41,860 bases of DNA. Origin: Candidatus Daviesbacteria bacterium RIFCSPHIGHO2_01_FULL_40_11 (GTDB taxonomy: Bacteria; Patescibacteriota; Microgenomatia; Daviesbacterales; UBA10151). Below the pieces are notes generated by a model that was not told where the DNA came from, searched no databases, and worked only from the letters and a program-made list of their open reading frames with translations. The DNA is taken from assembly GCA_001776635.1 (NCBI GenBank), contig MFCP01000008.1, positions 1-41,860 of the forward strand, in the 5' to 3' direction. Shown here piece after piece: positions 1-7,848 of this stretch (position 1 is its first letter; each line of letters begins with the position of its first letter). The position numbers were made by a program, and so were the translations under genes.

Positions 1-186
1 GAAGTGCTGGTGGTTGGAGATACCATTGAGGAGGTGGAAATTGGTAAAAACTTGGGCTGCTACACTGTGGCGCTGACCCATGGTAACTGCTCTGTGGCCC
101 GTTTAAAAAAGGCAAACCCTGATTTTCTAATTAGTAATCTAAAAGAAGTCATAAATATTATTAAAAAGCTTAAATACTATAAATAA
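1..186 (+). CDS. C-terminal fragment of a HAD-family phosphatase
   Basis: The reading frame is open from base 1, so the gene begins outside the window. The visible piece has [17 protein letters not shown] near its start, which matches HAD motif IV (GDT/D followed by the 'x-E-x-x-x-G-x-x-A/C-G' stretch that positions magnesium). It then runs through the usual final alpha-beta unit ending in '[12 protein letters not shown]'. HAD phosphatases of this type (phosphoglycolate phosphatase or beta-phosphoglucomutase-like) dephosphorylate small metabolites in the cytoplasm. The catalytic DxD motif is off the window, so the substrate class cannot be judged. It ends 4 bases before msrA on the same strand and may share its transcript. 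Confidence 0.7.
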   Translation, partial: EVLVVGDTIEEVEIGKNLGCYTVALTHGNCSVARLKKANPDFLISNLKEVINIIKKLKYYK

Positions 187-190
187 AGTT

Positions 191-733
191 ATGGAATTGG
201 CAACTTTGGCAGGAGGTTGTTTTTGGTGTACAGAGGCCATCTTTAAAAGGCTTAAAGGAGTGGATTCAGTTATCCCTGGCTATATCGGAGGGGAAATGGA
301 TAATCCCTCATATGGTGAAGTTTCTACAGGTAAAACTGGTCATGCCGAAGCTGTCCAAATAAAGTTTGATTCAAAAGTCATCTCCTACAATAAATTACTG
401 GAAGTTTTCTGGGTTATTCACGATCCAACCACACTTAATCGGCAAGGATCAGATGTGGGTACTCAGTACAGGTCGGCTATTTTTTATCACGATGAGGAGC
501 AAAAACGTATTGCGGAAGATTCAAAAAGAAAGCTTGAAAAATCCGGCCTGGAAAGTGGTAAAATTGTGACTGAAATTAAACCTTTCATCGAGTTTTACGG
601 TGCTGAAGAATATCACCAAAATTATTACGAAAGGAACAAGGACTTAAATCCCTATTGTTCAATTGTCATCGACCCAAAGATTGAGAAACTTTTAGAAAAA
701 TTTAATAAAGATGCAAAAGAGGAATACAGATGA
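191..733 (+). CDS. msrA: Peptide methionine-(S)-S-oxide reductase
   Basis: MsrA reduces the S epimer of methionine sulfoxide in oxidised proteins, using a catalytic cysteine that is recycled by disulfide exchange. The signature GGCFWC is at residues 8-13 with Cys10 as the nucleophile. The family blocks [24 protein letters not shown], and [13 protein letters not shown] follow in order, and a possible recycling cysteine lies in the C-terminal 'NPYCSIVI'. At 180 residues it is full length for the single-domain form. The stop TGA overlaps the ATG of msrB (ATGA), so the pair is translationally coupled and together repairs both sulfoxide epimers. No signal peptide is visible, so it acts in the cytoplasm. 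Confidence 0.97.
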   Translation: MELATLAGGCFWCTEAIFKRLKGVDSVIPGYIGGEMDNPSYGEVSTGKTGHAEAVQIKFDSKVISYNKLLEVFWVIHDPTTLNRQGSDVGTQYRSAIFYHDEEQKRIAEDSKRKLEKSGLESGKIVTEIKPFIEFYGAEEYHQNYYERNKDLNPYCSIVIDPKIEKLLEKFNKDAKEEYR

Positions 734-1113
734 AAAACATTAATGACCTAAAGAAGAAATTAACACCGGAACAATACAATATTTGTTTCTTAAAAGGGAC
801 TGAGCCGCCTTTTTCCGGTAAATATACTAACAATCATGACCCGGGGATGTATACATGTGTAGTTTGTGGTGCTCCCCTTTTTTCATCAGATGCCAAGTTT
901 GACTCCGCCACCGGTTGGCCTTCTTTTGATAAGCCATCAAAAAATGAAAATATTTCCTATGAGGATGATTATTCTTTGGGTACTCATAGAATTGAGGTTA
1001 TGTGTAAAAACTGCGGCGCTCACTTAGGCCATGTCTTCGATGACGGTCCCACCAACACCGGCAAGCGTTTTTGCATCAACTCCTTAGCCTTACATTTTAT
1101 CTCTAAAAAATAA
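730..1113 (+). CDS. msrB: Peptide methionine-(R)-S-oxide reductase
   Basis: MsrB reduces the R epimer of methionine sulfoxide and complements MsrA. The protein has the two structural zinc CxxC pairs (CVVC and CKNC), the conserved '[10 protein letters not shown]' and '[12 protein letters not shown]' blocks, and the catalytic cysteine in 'RFCINSLAL' near the C terminus. Its 127 residues fit the short zinc-containing class. It starts inside the msrA stop (ATGA overlap). Its 3' end lies 5 bases from the end of the convergent S41 peptidase gene, with no room for a separate terminator. Confidence 0.97.
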   Translation: MKNINDLKKKLTPEQYNICFLKGTEPPFSGKYTNNHDPGMYTCVVCGAPLFSSDAKFDSATGWPSFDKPSKNENISYEDDYSLGTHRIEVMCKNCGAHLGHVFDDGPTNTGKRFCINSLALHFISKK

Positions 1114-1118
1114 ACTGC

Positions 1119-2408
1119 CTATTTTAGGATTTCCTCAACTGAATCGACCAGAACCGGAGAATTAAAATATACAAGGAGTTGTTCTGACCAATTGGGATCC
1201 TTAATATTAATATCCGGTTCCACTCCCCTGCCTTCAATTGGCAAATTATCATCCCGCAAAGTGATGGAATGGACTAAAAATATCGAGTACTTTTCTTTTT
1301 GGCTGATTTGGGTTTCCAGAGGAAAAACTCTCTCAACTGTCCCCCAGCCTTTGGTGGACATCCCTACCAATACTCCCATATGATATTTTTTCAAAGAAGC
1401 TGCCATCATTTCTGCAGAAGACTGGGTATTTTGATCCACGAGCACAACCATCTGTTTATATTTGCTAATGCTGGGTAGTTTATCTGTGGGCGTTTTAAAT
1501 GGTAAATATTCGCCTTTATGGTAAAAATCAAAAGCATATTGGCCTTTTCCCAGGAAATACCCTAGAAAGTAACCTGTTGCGTCTATTGCCCCACCAACAT
1601 TGCCCCTTAAGTCAAAAATCAAGGCGCTGAGTCCAGGAGAATCTTTGTATCTATCAAAAGCCTTTTGGAATTCATCTAAAGATGTGGGTGAGAATTTCTT
1701 AAACTGTACATACAAAACGCCTGGTCTGGTGATTTTGGTAAAAATGGTGGGTTCAACCTGATTTTGATCATACCTTTGCTTGGTATCTTGCTGGGTTAGG
1801 GTGTCTCTGGCATAGGTAAGTGCTTTAAGTTTTTCCTGCGCTTCCGGAGATTTATCTTTAGCCAGTTCGGAAGCTTTATTTTGGTAAGCTTGCTGTACTG
1901 CAGTCTCTGAGGCGCCTTTTTGTAATCCTAAATCCTTGTATAAATCTTTCTCCGGGTTAATATTGGAAACAGTATTTTTAAGTTGCTCCTCCTGTTTTTG
2001 TGTATATAGCCCTGATCTTCCGGCAGGAGCTAATGAACTTAAAACTGAACTCACTGCGGTGGCGAGGAATTGACTTCTTTGTTCCTCCTTCATACCAGCT
2101 GTCGCTTTATTAATGGCTTCCAGAAGCTTGTCTTTATTTTCAAATTTGGCAACTGTTACATTCCCGCCCGCCTTCTCCATGGACAGCTTGAATAAGTCCA
2201 GGAGTTCCGCATCGGAAATATTGTTCCAATAGTTTTCCTTGATTTTATCGTAAATCTCTAAGACAAATGCGTGAGGGGTATTTTTTTCAATTTTTTGGTT
2301 CTCTTGATTTTTAGTGAAGTATTCACGGCCAAGACTTAAACCCACGGTAAAAACTATGATTAAAATAAGTAGTTTAACGAAGATTTTTCGGTTAAAAATT
2401 TTGGGCAT
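1119..2408 (-). CDS. S41 (C-terminal processing) peptidase with an inserted J-like domain
   Basis: This is a membrane-anchored serine protease of the CtpA/tricorn family that would cut proteins outside the cytoplasmic membrane. Residues 9-27 form one membrane segment. The S41 core occupies the C-terminal half: the LRGN/VGG block near 268-273, the catalytic Ser in 'TQSSAEMMA' near residue 331 and Lys in 'STKGWG' near 353, the Ser/Lys dyad of the family. The usual PDZ domain between the N-terminal helices and the core is not seen. In its place residues about 155-214 read like a J domain (DLYKDLGL, an AYQNKASEL helix, ALTYARDTL, then QRYDQN), but the HPD tripeptide that stimulates Hsp70 is absent. 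It is transcribed towards msrB and divergently from the DUF475 gene. Confidence 0.88.
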   Translation of the reverse strand: MPKIFNRKIFVKLLILIIVFTVGLSLGREYFTKNQENQKIEKNTPHAFVLEIYDKIKENYWNNISDAELLDLFKLSMEKAGGNVTVAKFENKDKLLEAINKATAGMKEEQRSQFLATAVSSVLSSLAPAGRSGLYTQKQEEQLKNTVSNINPEKDLYKDLGLQKGASETAVQQAYQNKASELAKDKSPEAQEKLKALTYARDTLTQQDTKQRYDQNQVEPTIFTKITRPGVLYVQFKKFSPTSLDEFQKAFDRYKDSPGLSALIFDLRGNVGGAIDATGYFLGYFLGKGQYAFDFYHKGEYLPFKTPTDKLPSISKYKQMVVLVDQNTQSSAEMMAASLKKYHMGVLVGMSTKGWGTVERVFPLETQISQKEKYSIFLVHSITLRDDNLPIEGRGVEPDINIKDPNWSEQLLVYFNSPVLVDSVEEILK

Positions 2409-2451
2409 GTTGTCTTGTGACTAAATTTGTACTAATGTATTGTAATTAAAG

Positions 2452-3369
2452 ATGGATTTTTTATCAATTCTAATAATAGTTTCGGGACTGGTGCTTTTTG
2501 AAACGATTTCCTCAATTGATAATGCGGTTATCAATGCCGAAGTCCTCTCTACCATGAGCCAGCGGGCCAAGAGATGGTTTTTGCTTTGGGGGCTTTTGAT
2601 TGCAGTTTTCTTGCTTCGGGGAGCACTCCCTTGGGCCATAGTTTGGGCTGTTAACCCAGGCTTAGGTCCTATAGGATCATTTACGGCTGCTTTAAGTTCT
2701 GACCCGGCAGTAGCAGAAGCGATTGAGAGTTCAAAACATATACTGCTTTCGGGTGGAGGCATATTTTTAGTTTTCCTATTCTTCCACTGGCTGTTTCTGG
2801 AGCCCAAGAATTTCGGCCTGAAGGGGGAACGTTTTTTTCAGCGGCAAGGTGTTTGGTTTTATGCGGTGGTTTCCGTGATTTTGGCAGCAGTTGTTTGGTT
2901 TGCCATACAAAAAGACCCCATGATGGCCTTTGGGGCTGTGGTGGGCTCCACTGCTTTTTTTATTACCCATGGGTTTAAGGAAAACGCCAGGCAGGCTGAA
3001 GAAAAACTCCTTAAAAAAGGAGATACAAAACTTTCCGATGTCAGCAAAATCCTCTATCTTGAGGTGATTGATGCTACCTTCTCAATAGACGGTGTGGTGG
3101 GAGCCTTTGCTTTTACCTTGTCTGTTCCGTTAATTCTACTGGGTAATGGTATAGGTGCACTGGTTGTCCGACAACTAACTATTTCAAATATAGATAGAAT
3201 TAAACGTTTTATATTCCTTAAAAACGGTGCCATGTATTCAATCTTCTTCCTGGGTACTATCATGCTTGTAGATAGCTTTGGTTTGCATATTCCCACTTGG
3301 TTTTCCCCTCTTGTCACAGCTTGCGTGGTAGGCTATTTCTTTCTAAAATCCAAGAAAGCCTTGAGTTAA
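2452..3369 (+). CDS. DUF475 / TerC-like integral membrane protein
   Basis: A 305-residue polytopic membrane protein with about eight hydrophobic segments. It has the paired acidic motifs of the DUF475/TerC/YjbE superfamily: 'ETISSIDNAVINAEV' in the first helix and 'EVIDATFSIDGVVGAFAFT' around residues 203-221. Relatives include manganese exporters and tellurite-resistance TerC, so export of a divalent metal is plausible but is inferred from the superfamily only. A -10-like TGTAAT ends about 5 bases before the ATG, suggesting a leaderless transcript. It is divergent from the S41 gene, with a 43-base shared promoter region, and converges on the next gene with one base between the stops. Confidence 0.85.
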   Translation: MDFLSILIIVSGLVLFETISSIDNAVINAEVLSTMSQRAKRWFLLWGLLIAVFLLRGALPWAIVWAVNPGLGPIGSFTAALSSDPAVAEAIESSKHILLSGGGIFLVFLFFHWLFLEPKNFGLKGERFFQRQGVWFYAVVSVILAAVVWFAIQKDPMMAFGAVVGSTAFFITHGFKENARQAEEKLLKKGDTKLSDVSKILYLEVIDATFSIDGVVGAFAFTLSVPLILLGNGIGALVVRQLTISNIDRIKRFIFLKNGAMYSIFFLGTIMLVDSFGLHIPTWFSPLVTACVVGYFFLKSKKALS

Positions 3370-3370
3370 A

Positions 3371-5059
3371 TCACCAGAAGAAGCGAGTTTTTTTAATTCC
3401 GAAAAGCGTATTGCCCAAGGGACTTTGTGGGAAAAGCGACAGTCCAGTCCTGGCAAACTTTTCCGCCGATTCAGGATGTCCTATTTGAACCAGGAAAAGT
3501 GAAAGCCTGAGGTATGAAATGTAGGAGTTATATGAATAAGCAGCCGGATCTAATTTCGACAGGTCAATAGATTCCAGGGTGTCCCCTTGTGAAGCTACAT
3601 CGCTTTTCACTAAAACTATCATAAAATCATCCAGATATACTGTTTTCCAACCCGGATTTTTGACGATTGAAGCTAAGAATGCTTTTCCCCAAGGGGTTTG
3701 ATCCGTATGGGAAAAAATGATGGTTTTAAAACTTAATTTTTGGTCAAGTTCTTTAAATTTCTGCGGTTCATATTGAACAGGAATATAAACTTCCTGGAAA
3801 AATTCCTTAGGGTATTCTCCCGGCCTGCCGTCAACAAATATGCGGTATTTTGGGTAAGCACGGTAGGTAATATAGCTGCCGATGTCAAAATTGTTAAATA
3901 CGGGCTGGGGCAAATTATTTTTTAAAACAAAATCTAAGGCGCCCCTTCCACCCTCTTTAAATTCAAGCCTAGGATTAGTATCGCTATCAGTGTACTTATA
4001 GTAACTTCCGTTTAGGTAAAGAAAACTTTCAATAAGAAGAAGCGCTGCGGTGATCGAAATTAGCATTTTCGTCCAAAGGAAAGATTTGGCAGCGCCAAAA
4101 TTTTCTAATACTGCAGGGAAAGAAATTAATGCCAGATATGGGAAACTTCGCACATTCAACATGGTCAGCAACAATCCTAAGCCGGCCAGCCCCAGATTTT
4201 TAAGCAATAGCCTTCTTTTGAAAAAGGCAATCAGTATCGACAATATGATGATGCCTGTAGCCAATTTTACAAACAAAAAGTTGGGGTTCCTAAAGCCGAT
4301 GTTTTCCAGAAAGAACATTGTCTGGTTTTCAACAATGGTGTAACCATAATTTTGATTAAAAGTTAAAGGGTTAAGAAAACCTCTGATGCCGCTGGGATTG
4401 ATGAGACTTGCCATAACTGATAGTAAGAAGATTACCCCCAATGGTTTTATTGCGTCAGCAACAAACTTGTTTATATTGACACCCTTGGGGTGGGAACGTA
4501 GATGTTGGTAACCTAGGTGAACAAGATAAATAGCCTGTAGAAACAGGCCTACTATAAAATAGATATGGCTATTAACCCAAAGAAGCTGGATAAGTGGCAA
4601 TGTAAAGATAAGTTTCGTTTTTGTTTTCTCATATCTATCTAGTAGGTAGAAAGTTGCTCCGGTAAATAGGAAACTAAGTATTTCTGGCCTAAGTTCTGGT
4701 CTTTCCCTTAGAGTATGTAGGAAGATAAAACCAATGGGCAAAAGTAAATATTGATTTTTAGGAACAACTTTCAAGACCAGCCAGACAGCCAGTAAAATAA
4801 TGGCTACTTTCAAAAAAAGAAGTGCCTGCAGGCCGATTGTTTGTTGCCCTAAATAGACCAACACTTCAAACAACCAATGACTATTAATAAAAGGAAAATC
4901 CGGGTAGGTATAGGAAAAAAGGTTGGTTTGGGGGACGCTTTTGGTTTGGAGAATAATTTCACCTAATCGTAAGTGCCTTCCCAAGTCTTGGTCAAAAGAG
5001 TAGTCGGTCCTAAAAAGAAAGGAAAAAACAAAGAAAAGAAGCAGGATTTTTGCCCACAT
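3371..5059 (-). CDS. Polytopic membrane protein, probable GT-C type glycosyltransferase
   Basis: A 562-residue protein with roughly ten or more hydrophobic helices in the first 370 residues and a soluble C-terminal part. The start resembles GT-C enzymes (dolichol- or polyprenyl-phosphate-sugar dependent): a first extracellular loop with 'DQDLGRHLRLGEIIL', then 'FSYTYPDFPFINSHWLFEVLVYLG', a pattern common in CPR 'RgtA/B-like' proteins. The soluble tail (residues about 370-562) has 'KYRIFVDGRPGEYP' and ends in a helical, TPR-like stretch. A TACAAT box (minus strand, 5071-5066) ends 6 bases before the ATG, so the transcript is probably leaderless. Its -35 region lies in the iteron array upstream of fic. 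The glycosyltransferase call is an inference from topology and the first loop. Confidence 0.6.
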   Translation of the reverse strand: MWAKILLLFFVFSFLFRTDYSFDQDLGRHLRLGEIILQTKSVPQTNLFSYTYPDFPFINSHWLFEVLVYLGQQTIGLQALLFLKVAIILLAVWLVLKVVPKNQYLLLPIGFIFLHTLRERPELRPEILSFLFTGATFYLLDRYEKTKTKLIFTLPLIQLLWVNSHIYFIVGLFLQAIYLVHLGYQHLRSHPKGVNINKFVADAIKPLGVIFLLSVMASLINPSGIRGFLNPLTFNQNYGYTIVENQTMFFLENIGFRNPNFLFVKLATGIIILSILIAFFKRRLLLKNLGLAGLGLLLTMLNVRSFPYLALISFPAVLENFGAAKSFLWTKMLISITAALLLIESFLYLNGSYYKYTDSDTNPRLEFKEGGRGALDFVLKNNLPQPVFNNFDIGSYITYRAYPKYRIFVDGRPGEYPKEFFQEVYIPVQYEPQKFKELDQKLSFKTIIFSHTDQTPWGKAFLASIVKNPGWKTVYLDDFMIVLVKSDVASQGDTLESIDLSKLDPAAYSYNSYISYLRLSLFLVQIGHPESAEKFARTGLSLFPQSPLGNTLFGIKKTRFFW

Positions 5060-5083
5060 GCAAAGATTGTAGCATAGACTGTC

Positions 5084-5172
5084 TGCGCGATAAGTTGCGC
5101 GATTATTGCGCGATTATTGCGCGATTTTAAAAAAGGGCTTCGCGATAGATTTCGCGATTTTTTCGTGATAAT
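5084..5172. repeat. Seven-unit 11-12 bp iteron array in the GT-C/fic divergent promoter
   Basis: Seven related units begin at 5084, 5096, 5107, 5118, 5139, 5151 and 5162. The first four read TGCGCGAT plus 3-4 bases (5096 and 5107 are identical, TGCGCGATTAT). The next two read TTCGCGAT plus 3-4 bases, and the last is TTCGTGATAAT. The 11-12 base spacing puts each unit on the same face of the helix. The array covers the -35 region of the leftward membrane-protein gene and the whole upstream region of fic. It looks like an operator array. A shorter copy follows fic. Confidence 0.85.
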
Positions 5173-5188
5173 ATGATAGAATATATAT

Positions 5189-6247
5189 ATGTTTAATCCA
5201 AAATATACGATCACCCCTACAATTCTTTCCAAAACTGCAGAAATAGCTGAAATTAAAGCAGCTGTTGAACGCTCTCGGGTATTACCCTTGAATGAAGCCC
5301 AACTGCGGCGTCAAGCAATCCTTAGGATGGCATACACCTCCACTTCAATAGAAGGTAATAAACTGGCTCAATTTGAGGTCGGTAAGGTGTTTGATGGTCA
5401 AACGGTGAGAGCTCCACAAAAAGATATTTTAGAAGTTGAGAATTATTTGAATGGATTGAAACTTCTGGATGAGCTTTCAAAATCATCGCATAACTTAATT
5501 TTAAGGGAAATTTTAAGAACTCACAAAGTAGTAATTGCCGGTTTAGTTGATCAGGATAAAGTAGGTGCAATCAGACCAGCCGATGTGTATGTTCTTGATG
5601 ATTTAGGCGATGGACGGGAGATGTTAAGATTTAAAGCTCCGCCTACGTCTCGTGTGCCAAAATTGCTAACAGATCTTCTAGATTGGCTCAAAACCGCAAA
5701 GGACGAATCAATACACCCTATCATTATAGCCGGGATATTCCACTTGGAATTTGTCTCTATCCATCCTTTTACGGATGGAAATGGTAGGGTTGCCAGGCTT
5801 TTAACTCAGTTGCTGCTTTATAGACTTGGGTGGGATTTTAGGAAGATTATTGTCTTAGAGGATTATTACAACCAGAATAGATTGGCTTATTATAATGCTC
5901 TGCATGCGGAGGAAGGGAAAGAATATGTCCAAGGTCGGGAGTTTACCAATTGGCTGGAATATTTCACAACCGGTTTTTTAGTTGAAGCTCGAAAAGTTTT
6001 AGATAAGATTCAATCTATTGGTTATGGGCAAGTCAGTAAGAAAGCAGAACAAATATTTTTAGATAAGGACGAGATTCAAATAATGGATTTTCTCTCAACC
6101 ACTGGTAGGATTACCTCTGATGATATTTCGGATATTTTAAATGTAACCAAAAGGGCTGCTCAACTTAAACTGAAAAAGCTTATTCAAAATAAATTAATTA
6201 AAGTTGTTGGAAGCGGACCCAGTACATACTATATTTTGAATAAATGA
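5189..6247 (+). CDS. Fic/DOC family protein AMPylase with C-terminal winged helix
   Basis: Fic proteins transfer AMP (or another nucleotide moiety) from a nucleotide to hydroxyls of target proteins. The complete catalytic motif HPFTDGNGRVARLL is present near residue 193, so the enzyme should be active. An N-terminal inhibitory motif of the S/T-xxx-E-G/N type is seen in 'TSTSIEGNK' at about residues 50-58, placing it among the self-inhibited, N-terminal-helix class. Residues about 285-350 form a helix-turn-helix-like domain ('TSDDISDILNVTKRAAQLKLKKL'), a layout known from Fic proteins that may bind their own promoter. The gene stands alone, has a TAGAAT box 6 bases before the ATG (likely leaderless) and is flanked on both sides by iteron arrays. 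The wHTH could be the iteron reader, which is inference. Confidence 0.92.
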   Translation: MFNPKYTITPTILSKTAEIAEIKAAVERSRVLPLNEAQLRRQAILRMAYTSTSIEGNKLAQFEVGKVFDGQTVRAPQKDILEVENYLNGLKLLDELSKSSHNLILREILRTHKVVIAGLVDQDKVGAIRPADVYVLDDLGDGREMLRFKAPPTSRVPKLLTDLLDWLKTAKDESIHPIIIAGIFHLEFVSIHPFTDGNGRVARLLTQLLLYRLGWDFRKIIVLEDYYNQNRLAYYNALHAEEGKEYVQGREFTNWLEYFTTGFLVEARKVLDKIQSIGYGQVSKKAEQIFLDKDEIQIMDFLSTTGRITSDDISDILNVTKRAAQLKLKKLIQNKLIKVVGSGPSTYYILNK

Positions 6248-6248
6248 C

Positions 6249-6282
6249 TTCGCGATAGATTTCGCGATTATTGCGCGATGAT
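6249..6282. repeat. Three-unit iteron array downstream of fic
   Basis: Units begin at 6249 (TTCGCGATAGAT), 6261 (TTCGCGATTAT) and 6272 (TGCGCGATGAT), with the same 12 and 11 base steps as upstream. The 22 bases 6248-6269 are identical to 5138-5159, so fic lies between exact direct repeats. The array also encodes the last residues and stop of the frameshifted lipoprotein gene on the other strand. Confidence 0.85.
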
Positions 6283-7259
6283 TATGAGGCGTTGGTACAT
6301 GTTGGTATCGCCTATGTTTATTGCATGAAGGAGACTCATACTAAAAAAGAGTCTATCTTTTTCGACAATGCCAAACTTTTCCCCAATAAATCTTCCATAC
6401 CTTTCTCTCCCACCAATCTCCCCACGTAAAGCAGCCAGCATTCTTACACCATTGTCCAGATCAAAGCCGATCCTTCCCTGTAAGTCCCTTATCAAATTAA
6501 CCTGAGACTCAATTCCCATATCAGAAGCGGTTAAATAAGTCGCAATTTGTGGTCTGCCTCTTTTTTTGCTACAAAATCACCGATGATAAATGCTTCACTT
6601 TCTTCTAGATTCTCAAAAGTGCTTTTACGTACACCATCAGCATATGCTTTAACTTCTGCTCCCATCACCATATCCGGAGTAATTTGTTTCCCTCTAATAT
6701 TCTTATCATTAGCAAACATTTTTCCGTAAACGAGATCATGTAGTTCAACGGAGGGATAATTTGAGGCAGACCAATGGGAAAATTCATGGTAAATAATCCA
6801 TTCAACCAAATTTTCTCTCGCTCTAATTCCCTGCTCGGTTGCAGGAAGAGATCTTGTTAACTCATCAATTGCATCTTTATAGAGAAAAATTTGTACTCCA
6901 GACGAAAAAGAGGAATCAGTCGTAATACCTGGTCTGTCTTTTTCGTTTGAAGGTTGATAATCGATCTCTGATTCTTTTAAAATATTTTGATAAAGGGCAA
7001 GATCCGAAACAAGATGGACTTTACTGGCTGCATCCTTTTCGGGTATGCTTAAACCCAGGACTTTATTGAAATCGCTGATACAGCGCAGTGCTATAGTTTT
7101 TACATCACCCTCTGTAATTTCCGGCAGTCGTTTTGTTGTTTCAACTTTAACAGAACACCCTCCAAGAAGTGCGCTAACCCCTGCCACTACCCCCACTTTT
7201 ATTAAATCTCTTCGGGAGAAATCTATATCCCAAAAACTTAATTTTTCAGCTTCAACCAT
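6268..7259 (-). pseudogene. Tat-exported lipoprotein with HExxH site, interrupted by a -1 frameshift
   Basis: The first part starts at 7259 and runs to a stop at 6531. It has a twin-arginine signal (SRRDLIKVG), a hydrophobic stretch and a lipobox (LLGGC), so it should be a lipoprotein outside the membrane. It has a zinc-peptidase-like HEFSH motif in 'IIYHEFSHWS'. The second part continues in the -1 frame to 6268: after 'FVAKK' the alternative frame reads on without a stop as 'RGRPQIATYLTASDMGIE' and about 85 further residues. The junction is a run of seven A (minus strand, about 6565-6571), which one extra A or a -1 slip would repair. Together they would make about 330 residues. Start 7259 is chosen because a TATAAT box (7272-7267) sits just upstream, inside the longer open frame from 7295. 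It may be a broken gene, phase-variable, a programmed frameshift or a sequencing error. Family not recognised. Confidence 0.7.
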
Positions 7260-7266
7260 AACGCGA

Positions 7267-7295
7267 ATTATAACAAAAAACGCATTAATTTTCAC
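7267..7295 (-). promoter_or_regulatory. Promoter of the Tat lipoprotein gene
   Basis: The minus strand reads GTGAAA (7295-7290), 17 bases, then TATAAT (7272-7267). The expected transcription start falls at about 7260, next to the ATG at 7259, so the mRNA would be leaderless. Confidence 0.6.
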
Positions 7296-7397
7296 CTTCA
7301 GAGCAAGTTGGTTTAAATTTAAACTGGATTGTTGCTATTTTCAAGAATATATGGGACAATTAAGGAGTGAGTAGAGTGTATTTAGTGTTTTTACAGT

Positions 7398-7446
7398 AAT
7401 TCACCTCCACAGAAATCTTAAAAAGAAAGAGAGGTGAATTTTTTTG
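7398..7446 (+). promoter_or_regulatory. Hairpin sequestering the Shine-Dalgarno of the RRM gene
   Basis: AATTCACCTC at 7398-7407 is perfectly complementary to GAGGTGAATT at 7431-7440 (10 bp, 23-base A-rich loop). The right arm contains the ribosome-binding site GAGGTGA, five bases before the TTG start at 7444. Seven T follow the stem (7439-7445), so the same hairpin could also act as a terminator. It resembles a thermosensor or an autoregulated leader; which one cannot be read from sequence. Confidence 0.75.
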
Positions 7447-7704
7447 AATAACAAGAAATTGTTCGTAGGTTCTTTACCTTGGGCTGTTGATGACGCCAAA
7501 CTGGCTGAGCTTTTTGCTCAAGCCGGAAACGTTGTTTCAGCACAAGTTGTCAAAGACCGAGAAACAGGCAGATCCAGAGGTTTTGGTTTCGTTGAGATGT
7601 CTACCGATGAGGAAGCTCAAAACGCAGTCAAAAACTTAAACGGTACAGATGTTGAAGGTCGCAAGATCGTTGTTAACATCGCTCGTCCTCGAGAAGATCG
7701 CTAA
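7444..7704 (+). CDS. Single-RRM RNA-binding protein
   Basis: An 86-residue RNA recognition motif protein, like the small cold-inducible Rbp proteins of cyanobacteria and their relatives in many bacteria. RNP2 is 'KLFVGSLPW' (residues 4-12) and RNP1 is 'RSRGFGFVEM' (about 44-53), with the aromatic residues needed for RNA stacking. The protein should bind single-stranded RNA in the cytoplasm, perhaps as an RNA chaperone. No ATG is available near the conserved start, so the TTG at 7444, five bases after GAGGTGA, is chosen. The binding site is buried in a 10-bp hairpin, which suggests control of translation. A probable terminator follows, so it is a single-gene unit. Confidence 0.93.
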   Translation: MNNKKLFVGSLPWAVDDAKLAELFAQAGNVVSAQVVKDRETGRSRGFGFVEMSTDEEAQNAVKNLNGTDVEGRKIVVNIARPREDR

Positions 7705-7729
7705 AAATCCCTTTAACGTAAGTTAGATT

Positions 7730-7775
7730 AAAGCCTATGCTTTTTAGTGATAAAAGGTATAGGTTTTAGTGGAAT
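7730..7775 (+). terminator. Probable terminator after the RRM gene
   Basis: CCTAT and CTTTT pair with AAAAG and ATAGG around a small internal loop and a 6-7 base apical loop, followed by TTTT. It is AT-rich and imperfect, so only moderately convincing. Confidence 0.45.
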
Positions 7776-7848
7776 TTTTTGAAGGTCTTTAGGAAGCGCC
7801 TGTTTCCAGTTTTGGAAAATGTCAATGGTTTTTTGCTAAAGTATTTAT

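Noticed and set aside
6249-6519. Independent small gene at 6268-6519 on the minus strand
   Set aside because: Its frame continues upstream without a stop into the A7 run of the lipoprotein gene, so it is better read as the second half of that gene.
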